This document shows, one piece after another, positions 25,736 through 34,273 of a stretch of DNA of 64,000 nucleotides. The position numbers and the translations under genes were made by a program. Position 1 is the first letter of the stretch. Each line of letters begins with the position of its first letter. The stretch comes from Hydrogenophaga taeniospiralis (lineage in GTDB: Bacteria; Pseudomonadota; Gammaproteobacteria; Burkholderiales; Burkholderiaceae_C), in NCBI RefSeq assembly GCF_020510445.1, contig NZ_JAHBAG010000001.1:4564501-4628500 (forward strand), written 5' to 3'. Under the pieces are notes generated by a model. That model did no database searches and was not told where the DNA came from. It saw nothing but the letters and a program-made list of their open reading frames with translations.

Positions 25736-26847
25736 GCCAGGTCGTCCTGCGCGGGGGCGGCTTGCGCGGGCGACGCCGGGCGCGAGCCTTCCAGATACAG
25801 ACCACTGCTCATGTAGCCGCCTTTGGCGCGCCGCATGGCCACCAGCAGCACCGCGCTGACCGGCAGCGCCACCAGAATGCCCACGAAGCCGAACAGGTGG
25901 CCAAAGGCCATCAGCGCGAAGATCACGGCGATGGGGTGCAGGCCGATGCGCTCGCCCAGCAGTCGGGGCGTGACGTACATGCTCTCGACCACCTGCCCCA
26001 CCGTGTAGACCAGAGCCACCAGGGCCACGCCCGTGAGCGCCTGGAACTGCAGCACCGCGGCCAGCAGCCCCAGCACCAGGCCCAGACCAAAGCCCAGGTA
26101 GGGCACGAACACCGCCAGCCCGGTGAACACACCGATCGGCAGCGCGAGTTTCAGGCCCACCAGCGCCAGCCCCACGGTGTAGAACACCGCGAGCACGCCC
26201 ATGACCAGCAACTGGCCACGCAGGTACTGACCCAGCACGCCGTCGGTCTCGTCCAGAAAGCTCTGCACGCTGGCGCGCCAGCGCGGCGGGATCAGCCCTT
26301 TGCTGCGCTCCACCAGATTCGTCCAGTCCAGCAGCAGGTAGTAGGCCACGATGGGCGCCAGGATCAGGTTGCCGAACACCGCCGCCAGCGCGCTGCCGCC
26401 GATGCGCAGCGACGACAGCAAGCCGTCGATGAGTTCGCCCTCGTGGCCGCTGATGAGCTTTTGCATCCACCCGCGCACCAGCGTCACGTCCACCTGCAGC
26501 TCGATGCCGAAGCGCGCCAGCAGCGGCACCAGCCGGGTGTTGACGCTATCGAACAAGGCGGGCACCTGCTCGCGCAGCAGCGGCACCTGCTTGGTGATCA
26601 CCGGCACGATCAGCAGCAGCACCGCCACCAGCACCAGCGAGAGCAGCGAGATCGCCAGGCCCGCACCCAGCCAGCGCGGAATGCGCCGCGCTTTCAGCCG
26701 CTCCACCAGCGGGTGCAGCGCATAGGCCAGCACGGCGGCCAGCAGAAATGGCATGAGCACCGGCGCCAGCAGCGACAGCAGCAGCCAGATCACGAGCGCA
26801 ATAAGGCCCCAAGTGGCGGCGCGGATCTGGTTCGGTGTGAAGGTCAT
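25732..26847 (-). CDS. AI-2E family transporter (PerM-like)
   Basis: A 371-residue inner-membrane protein with about eight helices and a central periplasmic-type domain (about 75-200). It has the family-typical PxxxAYYLLLDW and the C-terminal VGFVGILVALPVSAVLL. Members export small molecules such as AI-2 or ions, and many are unassigned. The ATG at 26847 is preferred to the TTG at 26856. The gene opens the overlapping hda/HAD/pcnB/folK block, an arrangement conserved in beta-proteobacteria (hda next to perM). Confidence 0.88.
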   Translation of the reverse strand: MTFTPNQIRAATWGLIALVIWLLLSLLAPVLMPFLLAAVLAYALHPLVERLKARRIPRWLGAGLAISLLSLVLVAVLLLIVPVITKQVPLLREQVPALFDSVNTRLVPLLARFGIELQVDVTLVRGWMQKLISGHEGELIDGLLSSLRIGGSALAAVFGNLILAPIVAYYLLLDWTNLVERSKGLIPPRWRASVQSFLDETDGVLGQYLRGQLLVMGVLAVFYTVGLALVGLKLALPIGVFTGLAVFVPYLGFGLGLVLGLLAAVLQFQALTGVALVALVYTVGQVVESMYVTPRLLGERIGLHPIAVIFALMAFGHLFGFVGILVALPVSAVLLVAMRRAKGGYMSSGLYLEGSRPASPAQAAPAQDDLA

Positions 26848-26893
26848 GGACAGCAACGTCGGGGTGAACGACCGGGCCGCGGAGGCAAACCCT

Positions 26894-26899
26894 TAAAAT
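26894..26899 (+). promoter_or_regulatory. Putative -10 box of purM
   Basis: TAAAAT followed by C is in the purM leader, about 145 bases before the start codon. The same TAAAATC form precedes rpsT (43261) and argD (47061). No strong -35 was found. Confidence 0.45.
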
Positions 26900-27043
26900 C
26901 TGGGGCAAATTCTAGTCCGCCGCCTCTTGCGGCACCGCAACCGCCCGCCAGACACCGCCGCCCATTCCATCTGGCGGGGCGCCCACCGCCCGATCCGACC
27001 GCTCACACGACACCCCCGGCCTCACCGCCGGCACCCGCACCCC

Positions 27044-28081
27044 ATGACCTCCAGCACCACCCCCCTCTCCTACAAAGACGCCGGCGTTGACATCGACGCG
27101 GGCGACGCGCTCGTTGAACGCATCAAACCCCTGGCGAAGAAGACCATGCGCGAAGGCGTGCTCGCCGGCATCGGCGGCTTCGGCGCGCTGTTCGAAGTGC
27201 CCAAGCGCTACCAGGAGCCGGTGCTGGTCTCCGGCACCGATGGCGTGGGCACCAAGCTCAAGCTGGCCTTCGAATGGAACATGCACGACACGGTGGGCAT
27301 CGACCTGGTGGGCATGAGCGTGAACGACGTGCTGGTGCAGGGCGCCGAGCCGCTGTTCTTCCTGGACTACTTCGCCTGCGGCAAGCTCGACGTGGACACC
27401 GCCGCGGCCGTGGTCGGCGGCATCGCCAAGGGCTGCGAACTCTCGGGCTGCGCGCTGATCGGCGGCGAAACCGCGGAAATGCCCGGCATGTACCCGGCCG
27501 GCGAATACGACCTGGCCGGCTTCTGCGTCGGCGCGGTCGAGAAAAGCAAGATCCTCACCGGCCAGAACGTGAAGCCCGGCGACGTGGTGCTGGGCCTGGC
27601 CTCGCACGGCGTGCATTCCAACGGTTTCTCGCTGGTGCGCAAGTGCATCGAACGCGCCGGCAGCGAGCTGCCCGCCACGCTGGACGGCCAGCCCTTCAAA
27701 CAGGCCATCATGGCCCCCACCCGTCTGTACGTGAAAAACGTGCTGGCCACGCTGGCCAAACACCCGGTGAAGGCGCTGGCCCACATCACTGGCGGCGGCC
27801 TGCTGGAGAACATCCCCCGCGTGCTGCCCGAGGGCACGGCCGCCCACCTGAAGAAGGGCAGCTGGCCGCAGACCGAGCTGTTCGCCTGGCTGCAAAAAAC
27901 CGCCGGCATCGACGACATCGAGATGAACCGCACCTTCAACAACGGCATCGGCATGGTGGTGGTGATCGCCGCCGAGGAAGCCGCCGCCTGCGCGGCCACG
28001 CTGCGCGAGCTGGGTGAGACGGTGTATCAGATCGGCGTGATCGCCGCCAAGGGCGAGGGCGCGGCCGTCACGGTCAACTGA
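27044..28081 (+). CDS. purM: Phosphoribosylformylglycinamidine cyclo-ligase (AIR synthetase)
   Basis: A 345-residue enzyme for step five of purine synthesis, closing the imidazole ring of FGAM with ATP. The hallmarks are present: [53 protein letters not shown] (in parts), [28 protein letters not shown] and [13 protein letters not shown]. The ATG at 27044 gives the canonical N-terminus; the 39-codon upstream extension is not supported. It is divergent from the permease gene and followed by a perfect-stem terminator. Confidence 0.97.
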   Translation: MTSSTTPLSYKDAGVDIDAGDALVERIKPLAKKTMREGVLAGIGGFGALFEVPKRYQEPVLVSGTDGVGTKLKLAFEWNMHDTVGIDLVGMSVNDVLVQGAEPLFFLDYFACGKLDVDTAAAVVGGIAKGCELSGCALIGGETAEMPGMYPAGEYDLAGFCVGAVEKSKILTGQNVKPGDVVLGLASHGVHSNGFSLVRKCIERAGSELPATLDGQPFKQAIMAPTRLYVKNVLATLAKHPVKALAHITGGGLLENIPRVLPEGTAAHLKKGSWPQTELFAWLQKTAGIDDIEMNRTFNNGIGMVVVIAAEEAAACAATLRELGETVYQIGVIAAKGEGAAVTVN

Positions 28082-28103
28082 AGCCCCTCCGCTTTGCATT
28101 CAG

Positions 28104-28125
28104 GAAGGCCCGGCAACGGGCCTTC
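28104..28125 (+). terminator. Hairpin after purM
   Basis: A perfect 9-bp stem, GAAGGCCCG (28104-28112) and CGGGCCTTC (28117-28125), is closed by a GCAA tetraloop 23 bases after the purM stop. The T-run behind it is weak. Confidence 0.7.
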
Positions 28126-28164
28126 GCCGTTTCCGGGCCCCAATCCCCGCCTCTGTTTCCAGCG

Positions 28165-28354
28165 CTGTCAGGTCTGACAGGGGCCGGCTCGGCCGCATGC
28201 ACGCTTTCGATCTACATTCGGCGCGCGCACCCCACGGTTGACAGCGTGCGAGGGCATGTCAACAGAACAAGAAAAATACATCTAAAGATTTATTATTAGA
28301 ATCAGAATTGGGACTTAATTGGCCTTGGTTTAAAACAAAAATGCCAACCAAGGC
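28165..28354. promoter_or_regulatory. Leader of the accessory cluster: three perfect inverted repeats in an AT-rich stretch
   Basis: The 312-bp gap between purM and the VirB6-like gene contains no gene. It holds three perfect dyads: CTGTCAG/CTGACAG at 28165-28180 (2-base spacer), GTTGACA/TGTCAAC at 28237-28263 (13-base spacer) and GCCTTGGTT/AACCAAGGC at 28322-28354 (15-base spacer). From about 28255 to 28390 the DNA turns clearly AT-rich, unlike the flanks. These may be operators, a leader hairpin, or the mark of an insertion boundary. Confidence 0.65.
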
Positions 28355-28393
28355 GATTCGGTCAATCCAACAAAAACGCTCAGGGAAACATAC

Positions 28394-30160
28394 ATGCCAT
28401 CGTCCGATCTGGGGTTCCTGTCATCGCCCCCGACCTGCAGCCCATTCAATCTGGGCGACGACTACTTCACCAACTTCGCCATCAATTCGGTGGTGTCGGA
28501 CGCTCTCACGGCCATCCTGCCCGAGCGCTATGTGAACGCCCTGCAGGACGCCACCTTCTTCTGCAATCTGAAGAAGTTCATCCTCTACGACGCCATCCTG
28601 GACAAGTGGATGTTCTTCGTGGTGAACAACCTGGCCAAGGTGATCATGGCCGCGTCCGTCGCCTTCGTCACCGTCTGGGTGCTGCTGGCCGGCCTGCGGA
28701 TCATGACCGGAAGCCAGCGCGAACCCATCGTCCAGCTGCTGTTGCGCGGGGCCAAGATCGTCCTGGTGATGTCGCTCATTTCGGCCCTGACCAAAAACAC
28801 CGACACCGTGATCCACACGGTTCTGGGGCTGGAACGGTCGATCACCCAGATCGTCACGGGTTCGAGCCTCACGGTGGACCGCCTCATCGACATGAACCTG
28901 GCCATCGGGCAGTTCATGAACATGGTGGTGGAAGACGTGACCAATTCGGTGGCCGACCAGAGCAGCCGGCGCGGTTCGTTCACGGTGTTCGCCGGCGCGC
29001 TGGGGCAGACGGGTCCGGCCATCCTGACGTCCATGCTGGTGATGCTCTCGCAGATCGCGATCTGTTTTGCCCTGATGCTCGCGCCCCTGTTCCTGTTTTT
29101 CCTGCTGTTCAAAGGCACCACATCGCTGTTCTGGGGTTGGCTCAAGTTTCTGTTCTCGACGTTTCTCGCGCTGGCTTTCCTGTCCATCGTGTCCACGATC
29201 GCCATGTCATCGACCGTCAGCTACGGGCTCATGATCGCCTTGTCCTCCGTGCTCAACAGCGCGGCCGATGCGGGGGGAACGCTGGGGACCATCGCGGAAG
29301 TCGCCATCCGCTTCCTCACGGGCAACCTCACACTGGGCACCGCCGCCCGGGTGGACCTGGGCGGCGCGGCCACCAACCTCGCGGGCATGGGTGCCCTCTT
29401 CGCCCTGCTCATCGTGGCCACCCCCCCGCTGATCATGCAGCTCTTCAATGCGTCCATGGGCTACGCCTCCAACCTCACCGGGGCCATGGGCATGCCACGC
29501 GCGGGCCTGGGCGGCGGCTACGCGGGAGCGGGAGCGGGCCAACAACCCGGCTACAGCCCCGCCGCACTGGGCCACCAGGGGGCGGCAGCGACCTCCGGCA
29601 ACCAGAACCACGCCAGCGAGTCCGACCACAGTTTCTCGGGCACCATGACCCGCCAACTCCTCAACCACGCGAACGGGTCGAACCGAAACGGTGGCACCGA
29701 GGCGGCCACATTGCCCGCTATCTCGACCAGTGGCACACGAGGCCAGCTGTCCCCTGAATATGCCAACGGTCACAGCAGCCCGGGAACCGCCAGGCTTCCC
29801 GCTGGCGCCATGGGCAGCCATGCGAACCCTTCGGCGACCGGAGTCGGCAACACAGGCCAGGCCACGGCGGCCAACCCGGATACCCCCAGGCTTTCCGGCA
29901 GCCACGCAGAGAACGCATCGAACAGCCCCCCCGGCGCGGGAGAAACCGCCGATGCCCGGCACACGGTTTCCGACGCCAAGATCATCAAAGAGTATGGCCA
30001 GCGCAGCGGGCAGATGGCCACACAGGACCTGTTGAATCACTCACGTGCCAACAACCCGCCCCGCACGCAAGGATTGCGAGAGCACGTTGCATTCCCCTTC
30101 GGCAACAGGCCCTCCGGCCGCGGAACGGCCCACGGTCCACAGAACCCGCCCAACGATTGA
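28394..30160 (+). CDS. VirB6/TrbL-like type IV secretion channel protein
   Basis: A 588-residue polytopic inner-membrane protein. About five hydrophobic segments are visible (around 78-103, 116-132, 206-238, 247-273 and 328-350), with the conserved WGWLKFLFSTFLALAFL region after the amphipathic loop. It has a long hydrophilic Gly/Asn/Ser-rich tail (365-588) as in extended VirB6 proteins. VirB6 forms part of the inner-membrane channel of type IV secretion systems. It heads the accessory cluster; GGGAAA precedes the ATG. No VirB4, VirB8-B11 or VirD4 gene is in the window, so it is an orphan here. Confidence 0.8.
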   Translation: MPSSDLGFLSSPPTCSPFNLGDDYFTNFAINSVVSDALTAILPERYVNALQDATFFCNLKKFILYDAILDKWMFFVVNNLAKVIMAASVAFVTVWVLLAGLRIMTGSQREPIVQLLLRGAKIVLVMSLISALTKNTDTVIHTVLGLERSITQIVTGSSLTVDRLIDMNLAIGQFMNMVVEDVTNSVADQSSRRGSFTVFAGALGQTGPAILTSMLVMLSQIAICFALMLAPLFLFFLLFKGTTSLFWGWLKFLFSTFLALAFLSIVSTIAMSSTVSYGLMIALSSVLNSAADAGGTLGTIAEVAIRFLTGNLTLGTAARVDLGGAATNLAGMGALFALLIVATPPLIMQLFNASMGYASNLTGAMGMPRAGLGGGYAGAGAGQQPGYSPAALGHQGAAATSGNQNHASESDHSFSGTMTRQLLNHANGSNRNGGTEAATLPAISTSGTRGQLSPEYANGHSSPGTARLPAGAMGSHANPSATGVGNTGQATAANPDTPRLSGSHAENASNSPPGAGETADARHTVSDAKIIKEYGQRSGQMATQDLLNHSRANNPPRTQGLREHVAFPFGNRPSGRGTAHGPQNPPND

Positions 30161-30173
30161 AAGGATGGTTTCA

Positions 30174-30785
30174 ATGCACCCCAAGATGCCCGGTTTCAAA
30201 AAGCCCTTTTTTCGGCCCTGGCTTGTCGCCTGTTTTCTGGGAGTGCTCATGAGCACACAAAACGCCTGCAGCGAAGACCGCATTGTTTTTCATGGCTTCT
30301 CATACAACCCGGCGGTCGACAGCCCGGACATCGAATTGCTCGATTGCCTGTATGGAGAAACCCTGGGGACGCACACGGCCCACGAAGTGCAGACGGGGCA
30401 AGCCCGCCGGGGCGAGTGTTTCAACGGCGCCGGAAAAATCCTCCTGGGGGATTCCCTGTACGTCAAATGGCGCGACAAAAACACGCAGAAGGTTTACGAA
30501 GACCGGGTGGACCTCCGAAGCCGGTTGCCATCGCCCAAGGAGATGCACAAGCAGGATATCTACTTCCTGATCGACAACAACCAGCTGTATGTGTATCTGA
30601 TCCCGGACCGGGATTGGGATACCAAACGCAATCACCGACCGGCCGACAAGCCCGCCAATGGGCCGGATGGGCTGGAGTACCTGGACGTCAAGACCCTCTA
30701 CCCGGACAACGCCCCACCCAAAGTCCGGGGAGGCTGGCCCAGCGCGAGAGCGGCGCGCGAAGCCGCTGAGCGGGGCAAACCATGA
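30174..30785 (+). CDS. Exported protein, candidate immunity partner of the DUF2235 effector
   Basis: A 203-residue protein of no family known to me. A basic start and a hydrophobic stretch (about 12-27) form a signal peptide or anchor, ending near TQNACSE. The exported part has four Cys including the signal-end one, a VKWRDKNTQKVYEDRVDLRS strand region (in parts) and a charged C-terminus. AAGGA sits 8 bases before the ATG at 30174; the ATG at 30165 is possible. Its stop overlaps the start of the lipase gene by ATGA (30782-30785), so the two products are made together, which is the usual layout of immunity and effector. Confidence 0.65.
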   Translation: MHPKMPGFKKPFFRPWLVACFLGVLMSTQNACSEDRIVFHGFSYNPAVDSPDIELLDCLYGETLGTHTAHEVQTGQARRGECFNGAGKILLGDSLYVKWRDKNTQKVYEDRVDLRSRLPSPKEMHKQDIYFLIDNNQLYVYLIPDRDWDTKRNHRPADKPANGPDGLEYLDVKTLYPDNAPPKVRGGWPSARAAREAAERGKP

Positions 30786-32485
30786 CCGAGGTCGTCAAGC
30801 AGCTCAACGAGGCCGAGCTCGCCCGGATGTCTGCCCAGGCGCAGGGCATCGCTCAGAGTGCGGCGCCCAAACTGGCGCTTGGCAACGGCGAACAATTCGT
30901 GTTCGTGGCGCACTTTGACGGCACCAACAACGACAAGGACAACCTGGCGCTCTCGGGCAACCCGCAGCCCACCAACGTGGCGGAGTTGTATGAGCAGATG
31001 AAGCCAAACGAAAAGGGGAATCCGAACTTCCGCACGGTGTATTACCCTGGCGTCGGCACCGATCCGGGTGCCAAGGGCTACCACGACGTCCTGAGACCTA
31101 CCGCAGACATGCAGGACACTGCGCAAAAGGCTTACGACAAGTTTCAAGATCAAGCCACCATATGGCTGCGCGGCCACCCCCAAGCCAATCCTACCGAATC
31201 CCTGCAAGTCATGGCCACCGGCTTCAGCCGGGGCGGAGGCACAGCGGCGGTGTTCAGCCAGTTGCTCTATGAACGTGGCCTGAGCGATCCAAATACCGGC
31301 AAGATGCTGGTACCGCCGGGGCAACTGGGTCTGGCCGGGGCCATGGTCCTCGACCCGGTGACCACAGGTTACGAGGGCAACACGGCGTTCTCGCCGGCCT
31401 CGAAAAACGTCACCGTCGTGCGCGCCCAGAACGAATACCGCACCTGGTTCAAGGGCGTGGACCACGGCGGCCACCCCGGCGTGAACACGGTTGACATCAC
31501 CGGCAACCACTGCAACATCGGCGGTGGCTACGACCGGGGCATCGGCGCCCACGTGCTCGAAGCCTCCACCGAGTGGTTCAGGAAAACCGGGGTGCCCATC
31601 AGCGACGTGCCCGCCGCCAAACGCCACGACGGCAGCGCCACCGTCTACCACGAGCGCGACATCCCCAAAACCGACGAAGCCATCCAGATCAGCCACCACC
31701 CGGCCATGCGCACGCTGCTCCCCAAAGCCAGCGTGATCGCCGAGGCGGCGGCGCGAAACGCCGACTACCCCGTCACCCACGACCCGCGCAAAGGGCTCGA
31801 TGCCCCGCGCCAGCTGGACCCTTCGGCCCATCCGGAGCGCCAGAGGGCCGACGGCTGGAGCCGCTTCAACGGCGCGCAGGGCGCGGTCTGGCGCAAGGAC
31901 TACACATCAGACAAGGGCGTACCGCTGCGCGCCGTGGTGATCGAGCGCGACCCACCCGGCACGCAGAACGACCGGGTGGACATGGTGCTGATGCGCCGCG
32001 ACGGCCCAGGCCAGCTGCTGATGGACAAACGCCTGCCAGCGGGCAGCGGCACGGCACTGCGCGACTCACTGGACCAGCGCCTGGACCCCATCAAAGTGCA
32101 GGCGGCACCAGCGCGCCAGGGCCCCAGCGCCGAACAACACAGCCAGGCCCAGCACTTCAAAGACCAGCTTGGCCCCCGGCTGGCGCAACTGGGCATGAAT
32201 GAACAACAGATCGACACCCTGTCGGCTGCGGCGGCCAAGGAGCAAACCCGGTACGCCGCTCAGGGTGAGGCGCAGGACTTCTACCTCAGCAAGGACGGCA
32301 ACACCATCGCCATGCGCCAGGACTTGGCACCGCTGCGCGAGTTCAGCGTCGCGCAGGCCCTGGGCCAAAGCGAACAAGCGCACTGGCGCGAGGCAAACGC
32401 ATTGTCCCGGAATGAGGTCGATCCGCCCACCCGAATGGCCGATTCTTCCATGCAGCAAGAACCCTCCGCACTGGTTCGTGCGTGA
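30782..32485 (+). CDS. DUF2235/Tle1-like phospholipase candidate with XVIPCD-like C-terminal domain
   Basis: A 567-residue protein. The N-terminal alpha/beta-hydrolase has FDGTNND (45-51), nucleophile Ser149 in GFSRGGG, Asp191 in MVLDPV and His243 in GNHCNIGGGY, the order known for DUF2235/Tle1-like antibacterial phospholipases. Residues about 455-545 form a separate helical/beta domain ending FYLSKDGNTIAMRQ and VAQALGQSEQAHW. It recurs in the lipase at 35009 and resembles the XVIPCD signal that VirD4 recognises in antibacterial type IV secretion. There is no signal peptide. Toxin function and secretion route are inferred. Confidence 0.78.
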   Translation: MTEVVKQLNEAELARMSAQAQGIAQSAAPKLALGNGEQFVFVAHFDGTNNDKDNLALSGNPQPTNVAELYEQMKPNEKGNPNFRTVYYPGVGTDPGAKGYHDVLRPTADMQDTAQKAYDKFQDQATIWLRGHPQANPTESLQVMATGFSRGGGTAAVFSQLLYERGLSDPNTGKMLVPPGQLGLAGAMVLDPVTTGYEGNTAFSPASKNVTVVRAQNEYRTWFKGVDHGGHPGVNTVDITGNHCNIGGGYDRGIGAHVLEASTEWFRKTGVPISDVPAAKRHDGSATVYHERDIPKTDEAIQISHHPAMRTLLPKASVIAEAAARNADYPVTHDPRKGLDAPRQLDPSAHPERQRADGWSRFNGAQGAVWRKDYTSDKGVPLRAVVIERDPPGTQNDRVDMVLMRRDGPGQLLMDKRLPAGSGTALRDSLDQRLDPIKVQAAPARQGPSAEQHSQAQHFKDQLGPRLAQLGMNEQQIDTLSAAAAKEQTRYAAQGEAQDFYLSKDGNTIAMRQDLAPLREFSVAQALGQSEQAHWREANALSRNEVDPPTRMADSSMQQEPSALVRA

Positions 32486-32561
32486 GGGGAGCGAATTCGG
32501 GCCCGGGGTGCGAAACCCGCCACTCTGTTATCCATCACTTTTTCACGCAAGGGAGTTTTCC

Positions 32562-32915
32562 ATGACATTCAAAACCATCAACCTCAACCGTCGACACTTT
32601 GCATTGACCGCCCTGGGTGGATTCACCGCCCTTTCTCTGGCTGCCTGCGGTGGAGGCGGTGGTGACGGCAACGAAACATCCACCATCAATCTGCGGGCGG
32701 CTTTTGACAAGATTCAGTACCGAATGACCAAGGATGAGGTTAGGGCTATTGTTGGAAGACATGAAGACGATGAAAACGGAGTTAGTTGGACCGAAGGCAA
32801 CCAACAACTTATTGTGACCTTTGCAACCAACGATCAGATGGTGGCTGGCGCCAATAGAGTCAGGTGGTTTTCAGGCTCAACTCAGCTGGACCGATCGTTA
32901 GATCTAGGAGAATAA
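32562..32915 (+). CDS. Tat-type lipoprotein with BamE-like fold pattern
   Basis: A 117-residue lipoprotein. A twin-Arg signal (NRRHFALTAL) ends in the lipobox SLAAC (Cys29), followed by a run of Gly residues as a flexible tether. The mature part (AAFDKIQYRMTKDEVRAIVG, seen in parts, then WTEGNQQLIVTF and NRVRWF) has the two-helix, three-strand pattern of SmpA/BamE proteins. AGGGAG precedes the ATG. Base composition is clearly lower in GC than in the flanking genes. It lies between the DUF2235 effector gene and the VirB5-like gene. It could be an envelope immunity or a structural accessory protein. Confidence 0.7.
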   Translation: MTFKTINLNRRHFALTALGGFTALSLAACGGGGGDGNETSTINLRAAFDKIQYRMTKDEVRAIVGRHEDDENGVSWTEGNQQLIVTFATNDQMVAGANRVRWFSGSTQLDRSLDLGE

Positions 32916-32918
32916 ATA

Positions 32919-33671
32919 ATGAAAATATCAGCCTTTACAGCACTTCTAATATGCTGCACAAATGCATCAGCCCAATGGGCTGTCTATGACGAAAAGGTCT
33001 TCACCGAAGTTGAAAAAGCCACAAAGGAGCTCATCAAGATCAATAACATTAAAAAACTAGATACCGATCACACCACACTCGACAAAACCTACAAAAGCGA
33101 ATTAAGCACCGCCACCGACAAGCCTCAGGACCTGACCTTGGGCGAAGGAGCCAACAAGGCGGTGATCAAGGGCCTGGACACCAAGTTTGAAGACCTGACT
33201 GACCTGACGCCCGAAGAGAAAGCCAAATACATTGGCAGCGCGGAAGACTGCGGAGAAGAGCAGACCAACCCCAACATGTACAAAGCCTGCGTGGGCCTGC
33301 GCAATTTGCGGATTCAAACCCTCAAATCAACCCAGCAAGCACTGCGCAACCTCTACGACAAGCGCAAACAAATCGGGAACTTGGTCGAGAAATCACGCAC
33401 CGTCACGGGCGACGAAATCGCCTCCGGCGTCATGCAGCGCTACCACTTCGAGCTGCAGAGCCTGCAGGCGCTGATGCAGGCCGACACCGACCAGATTCGC
33501 CTGGTGATGGAAGGCTACCGCTACCGCGAGAAGCTGTACGAGGTGCAGCAGGCCGAGGCCCAGCGCGGCATGCTCAGCCGGGGCGCCAGGTTCGACAAGT
33601 CGGGCAAGGCGATCGTGAGCAAACCGCTGCCGTTCTTCCCGCCGCCCTCGGTGCTCTACAAGCCCAGTTGA
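32919..33671 (+). CDS. VirB5-like type IV secretion protein
   Basis: A 250-residue exported protein. The signal peptide (1-18, ending NASA) is followed by QWAVYDEKVF, the typical start of mature VirB5/TrbJ proteins, and then by long charged helices (about 35-50, 120-165 and 170-215). VirB5 is the minor pilus-tip protein of type IV systems. The first 450 bases are AT-richer, with codons unlike the neighbours, while the last 280 bases are GC-rich like the chromosome. The gene therefore looks mosaic. It starts 3 bases after the lipoprotein gene. Assignment rests on architecture and context; sequence match is weak. Confidence 0.6.
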   Translation: MKISAFTALLICCTNASAQWAVYDEKVFTEVEKATKELIKINNIKKLDTDHTTLDKTYKSELSTATDKPQDLTLGEGANKAVIKGLDTKFEDLTDLTPEEKAKYIGSAEDCGEEQTNPNMYKACVGLRNLRIQTLKSTQQALRNLYDKRKQIGNLVEKSRTVTGDEIASGVMQRYHFELQSLQALMQADTDQIRLVMEGYRYREKLYEVQQAEAQRGMLSRGARFDKSGKAIVSKPLPFFPPPSVLYKPS

Positions 33672-33677
33672 ACGGCG

Positions 33678-34217
33678 ATGCTGGCTGAAACATTGCAGCG
33701 GTGGCTGGGGACGGCATGGCGGCGCTGGCCTTCCTGGAAAACGGTGCGAACGTGGTGGATTCGCCTTTGCCTGGGGGTCGCGGCACTGGCCTGCGCTTTC
33801 ATCACCTTTCGGCTGTGGCACTGGTGGCCAGACAGCCTGATGCCGCTTCAATGGGCCTACATGATCAAGAAGGGGAATGGCTCTGCCACCCTGGGCAACA
33901 AGCATCAGGTGTTCTGCCTGCTCCCGGCGGGGACCAGCCCCGACGCGATCACCGCCTATCTGACGCCGGAAATGAAGAGCGATCTGGATTTCTGGGTGGG
34001 GCTGACCGCCCGCCCCGCCTCGGGCGAATGGTGGTTGGCCGTCCAGCGCGAGCACGGCGAAAGGAGCTTGCACCGCATGTCGGGGCAGTTCCGTCCTGGC
34101 ATCACCGAGCCCCTCTGTGCCAACGGCCAGCGACTGACCGTGTATGGGCTGGCGTCCACCCCCAGCGCGCAGCATCCGACGGGGCAGACGTTTCAGGTAC
34201 GGGTTTTGGCGCCTTGA
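33678..34217 (+). CDS. Membrane-anchored protein of unknown function in the accessory cluster
   Basis: A 179-residue protein. A Trp/Arg-rich start is followed by one membrane helix (about 30-47), and the remainder is predicted to face the periplasm (KGNGSATLGNKHQVFCLLPAG seen in parts, DLDFWVGLTARPASGEWWLAV in parts). Two Cys lie in the exported part (VFCLL and EPLCANG). It starts 6 bases after the VirB5-like gene and ends 56 bases before the Sel1-like lipoprotein. I do not recognise it; an immunity or envelope accessory role would fit its place. Confidence 0.6.
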   Translation: MLAETLQRWLGTAWRRWPSWKTVRTWWIRLCLGVAALACAFITFRLWHWWPDSLMPLQWAYMIKKGNGSATLGNKHQVFCLLPAGTSPDAITAYLTPEMKSDLDFWVGLTARPASGEWWLAVQREHGERSLHRMSGQFRPGITEPLCANGQRLTVYGLASTPSAQHPTGQTFQVRVLAP

Positions 34218-34273
34218 GCGCTGGTTTTTTTACGCGATGGACAGCGCATCGCATGCCCAGGATGAGATGGACG

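Noticed and set aside
28165..28354. CRISPR-like repeats
   Set aside because: The three dyads differ in sequence and spacing, with no repeated unit and no cas genes.
28130..28393. Attachment site or tRNA at the left edge of the effector island
   Set aside because: No tRNA-like cloverleaf and no integrase gene were seen, and I could not find a matching direct repeat near 36700-36850. The edge remains undefined.
28394..30160. Conjugation locus
   Set aside because: Only VirB6- and VirB5-like genes are present. There is no relaxase, coupling protein or VirB4 ATPase, and the cargo is lipase genes, so a complete conjugation system is not supported in this window.
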